From Bacteroidales bacterium (GTDB lineage: Bacteria; Bacteroidota; Bacteroidia; Bacteroidales; ML635J-15), in contig JAISPG010000078.1 in assembly GCA_031275085.1 (NCBI GenBank), positions 1 to 64,000 of the forward strand: a stretch of DNA of 64,000 bases. The letters run 5' to 3'. The notes beneath the pieces were generated by a model. That model worked only from the letters and a program-made list of their open reading frames with translations, ran no database searches and was not told the origin of the DNA. The stretch's first letter is position 1, and the number at the start of each line of letters is the position of its first letter. The translations under genes were made by a program, and so were the position numbers. Of the stretch, positions 8,573-17,675 are shown piece by piece.

Positions 8573-10465
8573 ATGATTATAAACAATAAATACTGCTACC
8601 GTTTTTTTCTGTCAATATTTATGCTTTTATTTATAAATGTAGTATTAATTGGTCAGAATTCAGATTCCCAGCTAGCCATAAGATATTTTCAAAATAAGGA
8701 ATTTGACAAAGCTGCAGTATTGTATGAAAAATTATATCAGGAAACCGGTTATAAAAATAACAGAGATTATTATTTGCGTTCTTTATTTGAGTTAAAAGAA
8801 TTTAAGACAGCCGAAAGTTTTCTGAAAAAAGAGATCAGAAAAAATTCCAATGATTTTTACCTGAAAATTGATCTGGGAATGGTTTATTATAATCAAAACC
8901 GGTTAAAAGAAGCTGATAAAGAATTTAATGAAGTAGTTGATATCGTAAAAAAGAATCGTAATAATATTATCAGTACAGCTATTACTTTCATAAATTACAG
9001 ACAATTTGAATATGCGGAAAAAACTTATCTTGAAGGGGCAAAAAGTTTGAATACCAGTTTTGATATGGATTTAGCCAATCTATATTATTATCAAAGAGAT
9101 TACCAAAAGATGATGAATTATTATCTAAAATATCTTGAAACTAATCCTAATGCTATAAGTCAGATTCAATCACGCTTACAGTATGTAATGGCAAATGATA
9201 TTGATGAAAGTATTGACGGAATAATAGAACGTACTCTTATTGATAAGATACAGCAAAATCCTCAAAATCAAAGTTTTAATCATTTATTGATCTGGCAATA
9301 CGTACAAACAGGAAGATATAAGCTCGCATTAAACCAGCTTATCGCATTAGATAAAAGAACAAGTTCAAATGACATAGATATTCTTGAATTTGCTGTAACA
9401 TTAAATAATAATAATGAATATGAACTGGCGATGGAAGCTTTACAATATCTTATAAATAAAGGGCCCGAACAGCGCATATATAACAGCGCATATATAGAAT
9501 ACCTGAATGTTATGTATTCTAAAATAACATCTGAATTATCGCCTGATAAAGAAGAACTTGAAAAACTTGAATCAATGTTTATACAAGCCTTAAATCTGGT
9601 CTTAAGAAAAGATTCCTACAAAATAATTTATTCATTGGCTAATTTAAAAGCATTTTATCTGAATAAATACGACGAAGCTATAGAGCTAATAACAAATAGT
9701 CTTAACGACAAACTTTTTGTAAAAAATGACGAAGCTGAAATAAAACTACTGTTGGGTGATATTTATTTTCTCAATAATAATCAATGGGATGCAACGTTAT
9801 TATATGCCCAGGTTGAAAAAGCTGCCCCTGAAAGTACAATCGGACATGAAGCAAGGTTCAGGAAAGCCAGGCTTGCATATTATATAGGACAGTTTGAATG
9901 GGCACAGGCACAACTGGATGTTCTGAAATCAAGTACTTCAAAACTAATTGCAAATGATGCACTGGAATTGAGCATGTTCATTTCTGAAAACTATAATTTA
10001 GATACAACAGAAGTAACTATGCAAGCTTTTGCAAGAGCTGATTTTTATATTTTTTCAAAACAATATACAAAGGCTCTCAACACTCTGGATTCTATTATAA
10101 ACTTGTATCCTAACCATAGTCTTATTGATGACGCTCTATACAGAAAAGCAAATATATATGAAGTTACAGGAAATATACAAATGGCTTCAGAACTGTATGA
10201 ACAAATAGTAACAAAATATTATTACGATATTCTGGCTGATAATTCTTTATTCAGATATGCATTAATGCAAGAAAAACTTAAAAATTTCAAAAATGCAGAA
10301 GATGCATATTTTAAACTTATTACGGAATATCCCAGCAGTATATTTACCGTAGAAGCAAGGTCTAATCTGAGATCATTGGGACAACGATTACCACAAAAGA
10401 ATAATTCTCCTGGTGAGGTGAATGAAAAATCATCAGAGCAAAAATTCTTTCTTAATGAACATTAG
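8573..10465 (+). CDS. Exported TPR-repeat protein
   Basis: A 630-residue protein with an N-terminal signal peptide (hydrophobic residues about 11-26, ending near LIGQNSDSQ). The rest is almost wholly helical TPR-like units, for example KEFDKAAVLYEKLYQETG (about 43-60), NRLKEADKEFNEVV and, near the C-terminus, GNIQMASELYEQIVTKYY and FKNAEDAYFKLITEYP. TPR arrays act as protein-binding scaffolds, and this one probably works in the periplasm. It lies 9 bp upstream of ruvC and is probably cotranscribed with it. No catalytic domain is visible. The partner is unknown. Confidence 0.8.
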   Translation: MIINNKYCYRFFLSIFMLLFINVVLIGQNSDSQLAIRYFQNKEFDKAAVLYEKLYQETGYKNNRDYYLRSLFELKEFKTAESFLKKEIRKNSNDFYLKIDLGMVYYNQNRLKEADKEFNEVVDIVKKNRNNIISTAITFINYRQFEYAEKTYLEGAKSLNTSFDMDLANLYYYQRDYQKMMNYYLKYLETNPNAISQIQSRLQYVMANDIDESIDGIIERTLIDKIQQNPQNQSFNHLLIWQYVQTGRYKLALNQLIALDKRTSSNDIDILEFAVTLNNNNEYELAMEALQYLINKGPEQRIYNSAYIEYLNVMYSKITSELSPDKEELEKLESMFIQALNLVLRKDSYKIIYSLANLKAFYLNKYDEAIELITNSLNDKLFVKNDEAEIKLLLGDIYFLNNNQWDATLLYAQVEKAAPESTIGHEARFRKARLAYYIGQFEWAQAQLDVLKSSTSKLIANDALELSMFISENYNLDTTEVTMQAFARADFYIFSKQYTKALNTLDSIINLYPNHSLIDDALYRKANIYEVTGNIQMASELYEQIVTKYYYDILADNSLFRYALMQEKLKNFKNAEDAYFKLITEYPSSIFTVEARSNLRSLGQRLPQKNNSPGEVNEKSSEQKFFLNEH

Positions 10466-10474
10466 AGTATATTA

Positions 10475-11059
10475 ATGCAAAAAAAAGACAGAATAATATT
10501 AGGAATTGACCCCGGAACCAATATAATGGGATATGGAGTTATACATGAAAATGGAAAAAATCTTGATCTGCTTGGCATGGGGATAATTAACATGCAAAAA
10601 ATGGATGGTCATTTCAATAAGTTAAAGCATATTTATGAACGTACTTTACAATTAATAGACGGTTTTAAACCTGACGAACTCGCAATTGAAGCGCCATTCC
10701 AGGGAAAAAACGTTCAATCAATGTTGAAGTTAGGCAGAGCACAGGGAGCTGCAATTTCAGCAGCATTAACCAGGACAATTCCGATCTTTGAATATGCTCC
10801 GAGAAAAATTAAATTATCAATAACCGGTAATGGAAATGCATCAAAAGAACAGGTTGCCGGAATGCTTATAAAAATGTTAAAAATCACAGAGATACCCGAA
10901 ACTCTTGATGCCACGGATGGATTAGCTGTTGCCATGTGCCATTTTTACCAGCGTAAAGGCCTCAAATCGGAATCTAAGTGTAAAGACTGGTCTGAATATA
11001 TCCGTAAAAATAATATTCCCGTAGATGAAAAAAAAAGCCGGAATAAACCGGCTTCATAA
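10475..11059 (+). CDS. ruvC: Crossover junction endodeoxyribonuclease RuvC
   Basis: The Holliday-junction resolvase of recombinational repair, 194 residues. The four catalytic acidic residues of the family are in place: Asp12 (ILGIDPGTN), Glu72 (LAIEAPFQG), and Asp145 and Asp148 (LDATDGLAVA). It normally acts with RuvAB, which is not in this window. Its final codons (KKSRNKPAS) lie within the hairpin that ends the opposing greA-hit operon. It follows the TPR gene by 9 bp. Confidence 0.96.
   Translation: MQKKDRIILGIDPGTNIMGYGVIHENGKNLDLLGMGIINMQKMDGHFNKLKHIYERTLQLIDGFKPDELAIEAPFQGKNVQSMLKLGRAQGAAISAALTRTIPIFEYAPRKIKLSITGNGNASKEQVAGMLIKMLKITEIPETLDATDGLAVAMCHFYQRKGLKSESKCKDWSEYIRKNNIPVDEKKSRNKPAS
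11028..11054 (-). terminator. Terminator of the greA-hit operon, inside the 3' end of ruvC
   Basis: AAGCCGG (11035-11041) pairs with CCGGCTT (11048-11054) around a 6-nt loop. On the minus strand it runs into nine T (plus A 11028-11036). It overlaps the last codons of ruvC, so one sequence serves both as coding end and as opposing terminator. Confidence 0.8.
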
Positions 11060-11082
11060 ATGGTTTATCTCACACTAAAGTT

Positions 11083-11475
11083 TTAGATATCTTTTTTGAT
11101 CTTTTCAGCTAATTCGACAAATTCGTCATTTGACAACTTAACTCTTGGGTTTGAAAATGACAGATCTTTTTCATTATCCATAGGCACAAGATGTATGTGC
11201 GTATGTGGAACTTCAAGCCCGATCACAGCAATTCCAATACGTTTACATTTTACATTTTTCTCAATAGCTTTAGCTACTTTTTTTGCAAAAACCAAAATCT
11301 CAGATAAAATTTCATCCGAATTATCAAAAATATAATCTGTTTCAATTTTAGGAACAACAAGAGTATGTCCTTTTTTTAAAGGATTGACATCTAAAAATGC
11401 TATAAAATTCTCATCTTCAGCAACTTTATAGCAAGGAATCTCTCCGTTTATTATTTTTGTGAAAATAGACGGCAT
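11083..11475 (-). CDS. HIT-family nucleotide-binding protein
   Basis: 130 residues from the ATG at 11475. The start is MPSIFTKIINGEIPCYKV, the usual HIT beginning, and the histidine triad HTHIHLVPM is near residue 94. Family members hydrolyse nucleoside phosphoramidates or dinucleotides such as Ap4A or AMP-lysine. This one is of the bacterial HinT/Hit type. A TTG six codons earlier overlaps greA and is a less likely start. It is the second gene of the greA-hit operon (1 bp after the greA stop) and is followed by a strong terminator. Confidence 0.93.
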   Translation of the reverse strand: MPSIFTKIINGEIPCYKVAEDENFIAFLDVNPLKKGHTLVVPKIETDYIFDNSDEILSEILVFAKKVAKAIEKNVKCKRIGIAVIGLEVPHTHIHLVPMDNEKDLSFSNPRVKLSNDEFVELAEKIKKDI

Positions 11476-11476
11476 A

Positions 11477-11953
11477 TTATATTGATATTTCAATTATTTC
11501 AAAAGATACTATCCCATTAGGGACTTTTATATCTACAATATCTCCTACTTTTTTACCCAGTAATCCCTGAGCTATCGGAGTATTCACAGAAATTTTCTTT
11601 TCTTTAAGATTAGCCTCAGATTCAGATACTACTGTATATTCCATTAAAGTATCAGTTTTTATATTTTTCAGCTTTACTTTATTTAGAATTTGAACAGTAT
11701 TTGTTGAGATCCTTGATACATCAATTATCCTTGCATTCCTTACTGTTTCCTGCAATTTACTAATCCTCATTTCCAGTAATCCCTGAGCTTCTTTCGCTGC
11801 ATCATACTCAGCATTTTCCGATAAATCGCCTTTATCTCTGGCCTCTGCAATTTGCTTCGAAATATTCGGTCTGTCAACATTAATCATCCGATCCAACTCG
11901 TCTTTCAGTTTATTCAGACCCTCTTCCGTTAAATATGAAATTCCTTCAGACAT
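11477..11953 (-). CDS. greA: Transcription elongation factor GreA
   Basis: 158 residues. The N-terminal coiled coil (LTEEGLNKLKDELDRM, then ARDKGDLSENAEYDAAKEAQG with the acidic tip) stimulates RNA cleavage by backtracked RNA polymerase. The C-terminal FKBP-like domain (PIAQGLLGKKVGDIVDIKVP) binds the polymerase. It is the first gene of an operon with the HIT protein and has one of the best promoters in the window. Confidence 0.97.
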   Translation of the reverse strand: MSEGISYLTEEGLNKLKDELDRMINVDRPNISKQIAEARDKGDLSENAEYDAAKEAQGLLEMRISKLQETVRNARIIDVSRISTNTVQILNKVKLKNIKTDTLMEYTVVSESEANLKEKKISVNTPIAQGLLGKKVGDIVDIKVPNGIVSFEIIEISI

Positions 11954-12026
11954 AACTTTATTATAAATTAATTGTTTTTCATTATATATAAATAAAAAGA
12001 AATCCCCTTGTCAGAGATTTCTGATA

Positions 12027-12058
12027 CAAAGTTAAGTATAAAAAAATAAATAACCAAA
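12027..12058 (-). promoter_or_regulatory. Promoter of greA-hit
   Basis: On the minus strand TTTG (12055-12058), a 20-bp spacer and TAACTTTG (12027-12034) closely match the Bacteroidota consensus. This leaves a leader of about 65 nt before greA. Confidence 0.7.
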
Positions 12059-12126
12059 ATTGTTAAAAGAATTTTCCAATAACATAAGAATGTAATTTAG
12101 AAACCCGGACAAAATCAATATGGAAT

Positions 12127-12157
12127 AAAAAAATGAGGGACAAAATTTTGTCCCTCA
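12127..12157 (-). terminator. Terminator of the TonB receptor-PorV operon
   Basis: A perfect palindrome, 12134-12157, has arms TGAGGGACAAAA and TTTTGTCCCTCA. On the minus strand it is followed by seven T. It sits 25 bp after the last gene of the operon. Confidence 0.85.
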
Positions 12158-12181
12158 GTAAATTATATCTTAACTAAATCT

Positions 12182-13336
12182 TTACAACGAAATTCTAACT
12201 CCAAATGTATGAATACCATTAAAGTTATGAGTAAAACGATAACTGTAGTCAAACGCTAACACTGATTTATTCACCTTACTTAAAGGAGCTTGTAATGTTA
12301 CCCCGGCAGTAGGTCCTGTTAAAACATTTGTAGTTGAATTTTTTTGTTCAATACCTGATTCAAATAAATAACCACCTCTCAAAAAGAAATAGTTTCTGAA
12401 AGCATATTCAAGACCAAAATGAAACTGGTCTTTTGTATATGAATTAGATGTAAAATTAGCTGCAATTATAATTCCATGGTTAGATACTAATTCTTCAGAA
12501 GCAGAACCATTTGCATCTTCACCATCTGAATATCTGGAAGAAGATTTATTTGATAATATCTTAATATGATAAGACAATCCTATTTTAATTAAAGAAGGTA
12601 ATTCAAACTCCTGACTACGTTGAGAAACAGTCATAGAAGTCCCATTTGGTGAAAAACCGGTAAAAGACATTCCATCACCGCTATATTTCATTGTTGTTCC
12701 AACATTTTTCATTGTTATCCCAAAACGCAAATTATCGCGATGCCTGTTTCCTGCCTTATCCCTACCTACACCTGTAACATATTGTATACCGGCATCAATA
12801 GCAAATCCGTTTCCACCTACATTAAAAATACTTTCATTAATCATTTTAACAGTAATACCACCATATATACTGTTAGAGAATTCTCTGGCATAACTAAGAG
12901 CAATTACCGAATATGTTGGGTTAAAAGTTCCTATTCCTCCTTCCGGTAAAGCAACTGTTGTTACTTCTGTCTCACCAAAATTCATAGCCATAACACTTAA
13001 CCCGATTACGCCACCATTTTCCTTTCCGATTCTAGTTGCGAAACCACCTGAATTTATAACTATCTCCGAGCCAACCAAATATTGAGTATTTGTAAATATT
13101 AATTCGGTTCTTGTTGTAAAAGCCAAACCAGCAACATTCTGATACATACTTTCCAAACCTGTTACACAAGCAACATTAGCATCAGCCCATCCAGAACTTT
13201 TCGCCCATGGATTTATCAATAACTCAGTAGCACCTGCTTCTGCTGCACGCTGGTCATTTCCTGCAAATAAATTTGTTGAAACCAAACTAATGCTTAGTGC
13301 TATAACTGTTGTAAAAATTAAATATAAATTTTTCAT
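12182..13336 (-). CDS. PorV/PorQ-family outer-membrane barrel protein
   Basis: 384 residues. A signal peptide (1-25, ending LFAGNDQ) precedes a FadL-like barrel pattern with AEAGATELLINPWAKSSGWADA and the Asn-x-Ala-Gly-Leu signature (YQNVAGLAF) of PorV/PorQ/UPF0164 proteins. PorV is the outer-membrane shuttle that carries T9SS cargo to the attachment complex, while other members of the family have unknown roles. It is the third gene of an operon with a TonB receptor and a 1433-residue exported protein. This may be a dedicated family copy rather than PorV itself. Confidence 0.8.
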   Translation of the reverse strand: MKNLYLIFTTVIALSISLVSTNLFAGNDQRAAEAGATELLINPWAKSSGWADANVACVTGLESMYQNVAGLAFTTRTELIFTNTQYLVGSEIVINSGGFATRIGKENGGVIGLSVMAMNFGETEVTTVALPEGGIGTFNPTYSVIALSYAREFSNSIYGGITVKMINESIFNVGGNGFAIDAGIQYVTGVGRDKAGNRHRDNLRFGITMKNVGTTMKYSGDGMSFTGFSPNGTSMTVSQRSQEFELPSLIKIGLSYHIKILSNKSSSRYSDGEDANGSASEELVSNHGIIIAANFTSNSYTKDQFHFGLEYAFRNYFFLRGGYLFESGIEQKNSTTNVLTGPTAGVTLQAPLSKVNKSVLAFDYSYRFTHNFNGIHTFGVRISL

Positions 13337-13369
13337 GCTATCTTATTTATATTATACTTTGTTTTAGTA

Positions 13370-16300
13370 TTAGAAATTATTTAAATCAACCGGACGTAAT
13401 GATCCGAACCATTTTATTACTTTTTCCCCGACAACAGATCCGTCGACAGGATCATAAGCTAATACATGTATTATATATATACCGCTTGATACTGTAATAT
13501 TTGACGAGTTCTTTAAATCCCATTGTAAGAAAGTATCTGTATTATCTTTTTCCAGTTTACGGATCAAAGTTCCAGACGTATTATAGATAGATATGAGACA
13601 ACGTCTCGGTAGATTAGTTATTCTAATATAGTTATCCAATTGCTCCCATTCATAATCAGAAGTTCCATAATATGGGTTAGGAACAGCTCTTATTTCATCA
13701 AGAGCTTTTACAGCATGCTCCCTGTTATTATATATTGTCTTCACATCACTTGTAGAAAACCTGAATAACGGGAAGTTATCATTACTATGATCAGCTATTG
13801 CTAAATCACTAAGACCTCTAGTATAGTGAGTAGCAACTCTTAATCTAATCTTAACATCAGTTTTTATAAAATCATAACGTAATTTAAATCTGCCATCTGC
13901 AGTATTCTGATTAAATTGTGAGGAGTCTATTTTAGCAATTGAGAAATCGACCATAGGTACAGCGCACCACATAGCAGACCACCATGCATTTTGCAGCTTT
14001 GAAATATTATTTGTACTTTCATATTCCATCAGTTTATTATACATATATTCGCCTCCGTCATAAGCAGGTGCATCGTATTCAGGACTAGACTTTTTAGCCA
14101 TATTATTTCCAAAAACATAAATATAATGTTTTCCTCCGAATGCCGGTCCTGATATATTATAATAGCTTGCTGTAGGATTCCAGATCATATCATCACCATT
14201 TTCATTTTTTAACCATGAATCTTCACCAAAAGCCATGTTCAACCTTTCTCCTGTTCTAATATCAATTGCATATCCTGGGAACCATCCACGTCCATATGTT
14301 CCATCATTTAAAGGCTCTCCCATTTTATTTACAGATGGCGATTTTCTCAGACAGAACTTAAGTGCTCCTCCTTCACTGAAATCATTTACACGAGGAGACA
14401 CTTCTTCCATACGGTTACAATTACTTGGATTTTCTTCCCATCTATTATCACCCATTTCAATAACACAACAACGTGTCCATTTAGATGTATCCTTGGTTAT
14501 AACAATATCAACACTGGATATAGGTTCTGTTGTATGAATTTTTGTTGCATTATCTGTTGTTCCTTTAAGAGCAAGACCATATCTGTAAGTACTTACTAAT
14601 TTGTAAGGAGCCCATGTACCTCCCAATATTTTCCCAAAATATTGATTAGGATCTAAGAATCCGTCTTCTCTTGCATCATCAAAAGAAGCATCTGCTCCAC
14701 ATTCTCCTAATGTTTCTTTATTTTGGTATTTTCCGGCTCTGATCCAGTTGGTATATGTTTGTCCATCTTCATCCTGCATAAAGAATAACCATTGCATATC
14801 ATTATTCTCAAAAGTTAAACTTGCATCCAGGAACCCATTCTGTACAGAATTAGCATTGACAGCAGCAAAGTTATCCACACTTATTATTATGGAAAATCCT
14901 TTATCAGAAAATAATTGTTCATTTAATTCCTGGTATCTCAATTCCGTATCACTACGAATAATATTATTATCCTCACCATACAATTCATATGAGAACGGAG
15001 TAAAATTAGAAGAACTTATCAAAGCTTCAGTTGTTACACCTAAAACACCTGAATATTGTAAATATGTTGCATCAACAAATTTCAGATGATATGTATCTTC
15101 AGGGACATTCAACGGATCAATAATTTGAATTTTAACAGGTCCTCTTCCTTGTTCATATACTCTATTATTATGTATATTCCATGGAGAACCACTCATAATT
15201 TTATCAATGGATCCCTGAGTCAGGTCAATAATATTATTTCCATTTCCATATCCTTCCAGCATTGTTATTTCTACTCCTGTTCCATAATCACTTTGCAGAA
15301 TTAAACCATCAGCAACATTTTTATGAGGAATTGACGTATAACGTTTGATATTTGTACGTCCTGCCAGATATGGTGTTTTTAGTCCGTTAAAACTTTCCTG
15401 AATAGTTTGATTATAAGGCATAGAAGAATTATAACCATATGCAATTGCTGAATAATAGTATTCCCTGTTATTTATTAATGCTCCCTCTGTAAAAAAGTCT
15501 TTTTCAATTACAAAAGTATGACTGATACCATTATTTGCTCCTTTCACTTCCAATTGCGGAACATTAGCGCCTAAATCGTCAGACCAGGTATAGTTTACCA
15601 ATTGGGAAACAGCATCTTTAATATCACACTGAAAAATTTCTCTTACTTTATCATTATTATATCTATCAGAAATACTGACAGATTCATTTCTATACTGAAA
15701 TACCTGATAACCCTGGAATCTATAAAATTCACTACATGGATCTATTGTTGTATCGCATATTATTGACGGGTCTTTTTCTTCATATTGTTCAAGATAATTG
15801 TTACTGTTTGGCTTGTTAGATATATGGAAAATTAATTTTCTATCCAATTCAACAATTGTCAACTCCGGCGCATCCGGTCCGTTCAATACTCTAAAGCAGT
15901 TCTCAAACAACAACTGAGCTTTATCATCCGCACGCTGCACAGCTTCAACAGAAGCCCACGGACCTCCCGAAGCAGCTCTTGCATAAACAGCACCTATAGT
16001 AATATCATTAATAGCACCTGGTTTCAGTGTAAATGGACCTGCAGACTGTACAAAGCGTCTATCACCAGCTGGATTATTTTCTGTTTCCTCACTCCAATTT
16101 GGCATATGAACACCTCTGGTTCCCCACGCACAAATATCTGTAGTAGGGTTCCCCGGGAACATAAAATCAGTAGGAACGTTGGTATCAGCACCTCCTGAAT
16201 AATGACCGGTTCCTCCGTAACACAACGAAGTATTATCCAGCCAGTAACCTGTTATATAGTTATAATGTTGAAGAGCTGTTTCCGGGTCCCGAGTATTAAC

Positions 16301-17671
16301 ATTTCCATCAGGAGCATTATTAAAATACAAAAACCTACGCATTCCCCAGCGTTCATTATTAGCTTCCCCATCACCAAAATTCAATCCGTTTATATTCCCA
16401 TTTGTAATATCGCCCTCAGCAAGTGTACAATCCAAATATTTAACTCCTGTAGCTGGATCAACAACCCAATTGGAAGGTTCATCCATTCCCGAATCATCTT
16501 TATAAGGACCTTCAAAGAAATCAATTCCAATAGCAGGAGGCTGAACTCCGTATCCTATATGACCATCCGCAGATTCATCATCATCATCTCCATTATACAT
16601 ATAACCCAATCCTCTCACTACATCACAACCGGTATAATCATCCTTAGGGTTTCCGAGGTCGGCATCTGTCCATACTCCAAAATATGTATTATATAAAGTG
16701 TATGTCGACCAGTTGGTTATTACATAATTATAAAATGTCATATCATTCAACTCATCATTTGTCATAAATCCAAATGCCTGAGCTTTAAATTCCATACCTA
16801 TAGGAGACCCTCCTGTTTCAGTATGAATATTTCCCCTGTCATTATAAACCCACCACAATGTATAATCCCCATATACTTTACGATCTCTTTTTTTAGGTCT
16901 TGTACATTCTGCATCATCTGTAATATTTTCATTAATATATTCATAATATGGAAAATCGCCGTCGTCCGGATTATAGTACCCATCGTGATTAGTATCCCAG
17001 TATGGAGCTAATACTGCAGAATATCCTCCATCAGGTCCATTTCCCGGCCAATTACGGATCTCATCCGGAACGGAATAACCCGGGAATACTTCACCCTGGT
17101 CGCAGTCCGGGTCACTGACGCAGTCAAGATAAGAACGGAATTCTGTTACCATTTCTCTGGTCAGAGAAAAATGTGTATCATATTCCCTACATATCTGGTC
17201 GGAAACAGAACCTCTTTCGGCACCGTCGGTAATTAGCGGACCAGGCCAAAAATCTATCCCGCGCTGACGAAATTTCTGAGCAGCCATTTTCAATTGTCCG
17301 TTTGCATCAAGTCCTCCTATCCATATTGAACCGGCATATAATGCATGAGCACCTGTTCCGTTAGGCGTTGCAGGAACTTCATAAGAAGGTTTACCCTGTA
17401 AATCCCACCACATATCACCTCCTGTATGTATCTTTGCCCTTACATTATTCATGTAAACTTTTGCATTTCCGTCACTATCATAAACTGTAATCTCAAGATC
17501 CGTTGAAACCCTGGGAGGTTCACAGTTCGCAGTAGCTCTGGTAGTCGGTCTATCCTCATTCTTTGTTATTTCTCCTTGCCATTTATATGCAAACAAACAA
17601 TTCGAAACAGTACTTAAAAGTACAATCACCAATATATTTCTTATACTTCTCATATTATACTCTTTTAACAT
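13370..17671 (-). CDS. Very large exported protein with C-terminal sorting-like domain
   Basis: 1433 residues. A signal peptide follows either the ATG at 17671 or the second ATG at 17653 (MRSIRNILVIVLL). The body is rich in Gly, Asp, Asn and aromatic residues, as in secreted beta proteins, with several acidic stretches that could bind calcium. The last 100 residues resemble the FlgD-like/T9SS type A fold: AVPNPYYGTSDYEW, then ITNLPRRCLISIYNTSGTLI, then SGIYIIHVLAYD. The gene starts 4 bp after the stop of the TonB receptor gene, so translation is probably coupled. No enzyme domain is recognised. It is probably a surface or periplasmic partner of the receptor. Confidence 0.7.
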   Translation of the reverse strand: MLKEYNMRSIRNILVIVLLSTVSNCLFAYKWQGEITKNEDRPTTRATANCEPPRVSTDLEITVYDSDGNAKVYMNNVRAKIHTGGDMWWDLQGKPSYEVPATPNGTGAHALYAGSIWIGGLDANGQLKMAAQKFRQRGIDFWPGPLITDGAERGSVSDQICREYDTHFSLTREMVTEFRSYLDCVSDPDCDQGEVFPGYSVPDEIRNWPGNGPDGGYSAVLAPYWDTNHDGYYNPDDGDFPYYEYINENITDDAECTRPKKRDRKVYGDYTLWWVYNDRGNIHTETGGSPIGMEFKAQAFGFMTNDELNDMTFYNYVITNWSTYTLYNTYFGVWTDADLGNPKDDYTGCDVVRGLGYMYNGDDDDESADGHIGYGVQPPAIGIDFFEGPYKDDSGMDEPSNWVVDPATGVKYLDCTLAEGDITNGNINGLNFGDGEANNERWGMRRFLYFNNAPDGNVNTRDPETALQHYNYITGYWLDNTSLCYGGTGHYSGGADTNVPTDFMFPGNPTTDICAWGTRGVHMPNWSEETENNPAGDRRFVQSAGPFTLKPGAINDITIGAVYARAASGGPWASVEAVQRADDKAQLLFENCFRVLNGPDAPELTIVELDRKLIFHISNKPNSNNYLEQYEEKDPSIICDTTIDPCSEFYRFQGYQVFQYRNESVSISDRYNNDKVREIFQCDIKDAVSQLVNYTWSDDLGANVPQLEVKGANNGISHTFVIEKDFFTEGALINNREYYYSAIAYGYNSSMPYNQTIQESFNGLKTPYLAGRTNIKRYTSIPHKNVADGLILQSDYGTGVEITMLEGYGNGNNIIDLTQGSIDKIMSGSPWNIHNNRVYEQGRGPVKIQIIDPLNVPEDTYHLKFVDATYLQYSGVLGVTTEALISSSNFTPFSYELYGEDNNIIRSDTELRYQELNEQLFSDKGFSIIISVDNFAAVNANSVQNGFLDASLTFENNDMQWLFFMQDEDGQTYTNWIRAGKYQNKETLGECGADASFDDAREDGFLDPNQYFGKILGGTWAPYKLVSTYRYGLALKGTTDNATKIHTTEPISSVDIVITKDTSKWTRCCVIEMGDNRWEENPSNCNRMEEVSPRVNDFSEGGALKFCLRKSPSVNKMGEPLNDGTYGRGWFPGYAIDIRTGERLNMAFGEDSWLKNENGDDMIWNPTASYYNISGPAFGGKHYIYVFGNNMAKKSSPEYDAPAYDGGEYMYNKLMEYESTNNISKLQNAWWSAMWCAVPMVDFSIAKIDSSQFNQNTADGRFKLRYDFIKTDVKIRLRVATHYTRGLSDLAIADHSNDNFPLFRFSTSDVKTIYNNREHAVKALDEIRAVPNPYYGTSDYEWEQLDNYIRITNLPRRCLISIYNTSGTLIRKLEKDNTDTFLQWDLKNSSNITVSSGIYIIHVLAYDPVDGSVVGEKVIKWFGSLRPVDLNNF

Positions 17672-17675
17672 CTAA

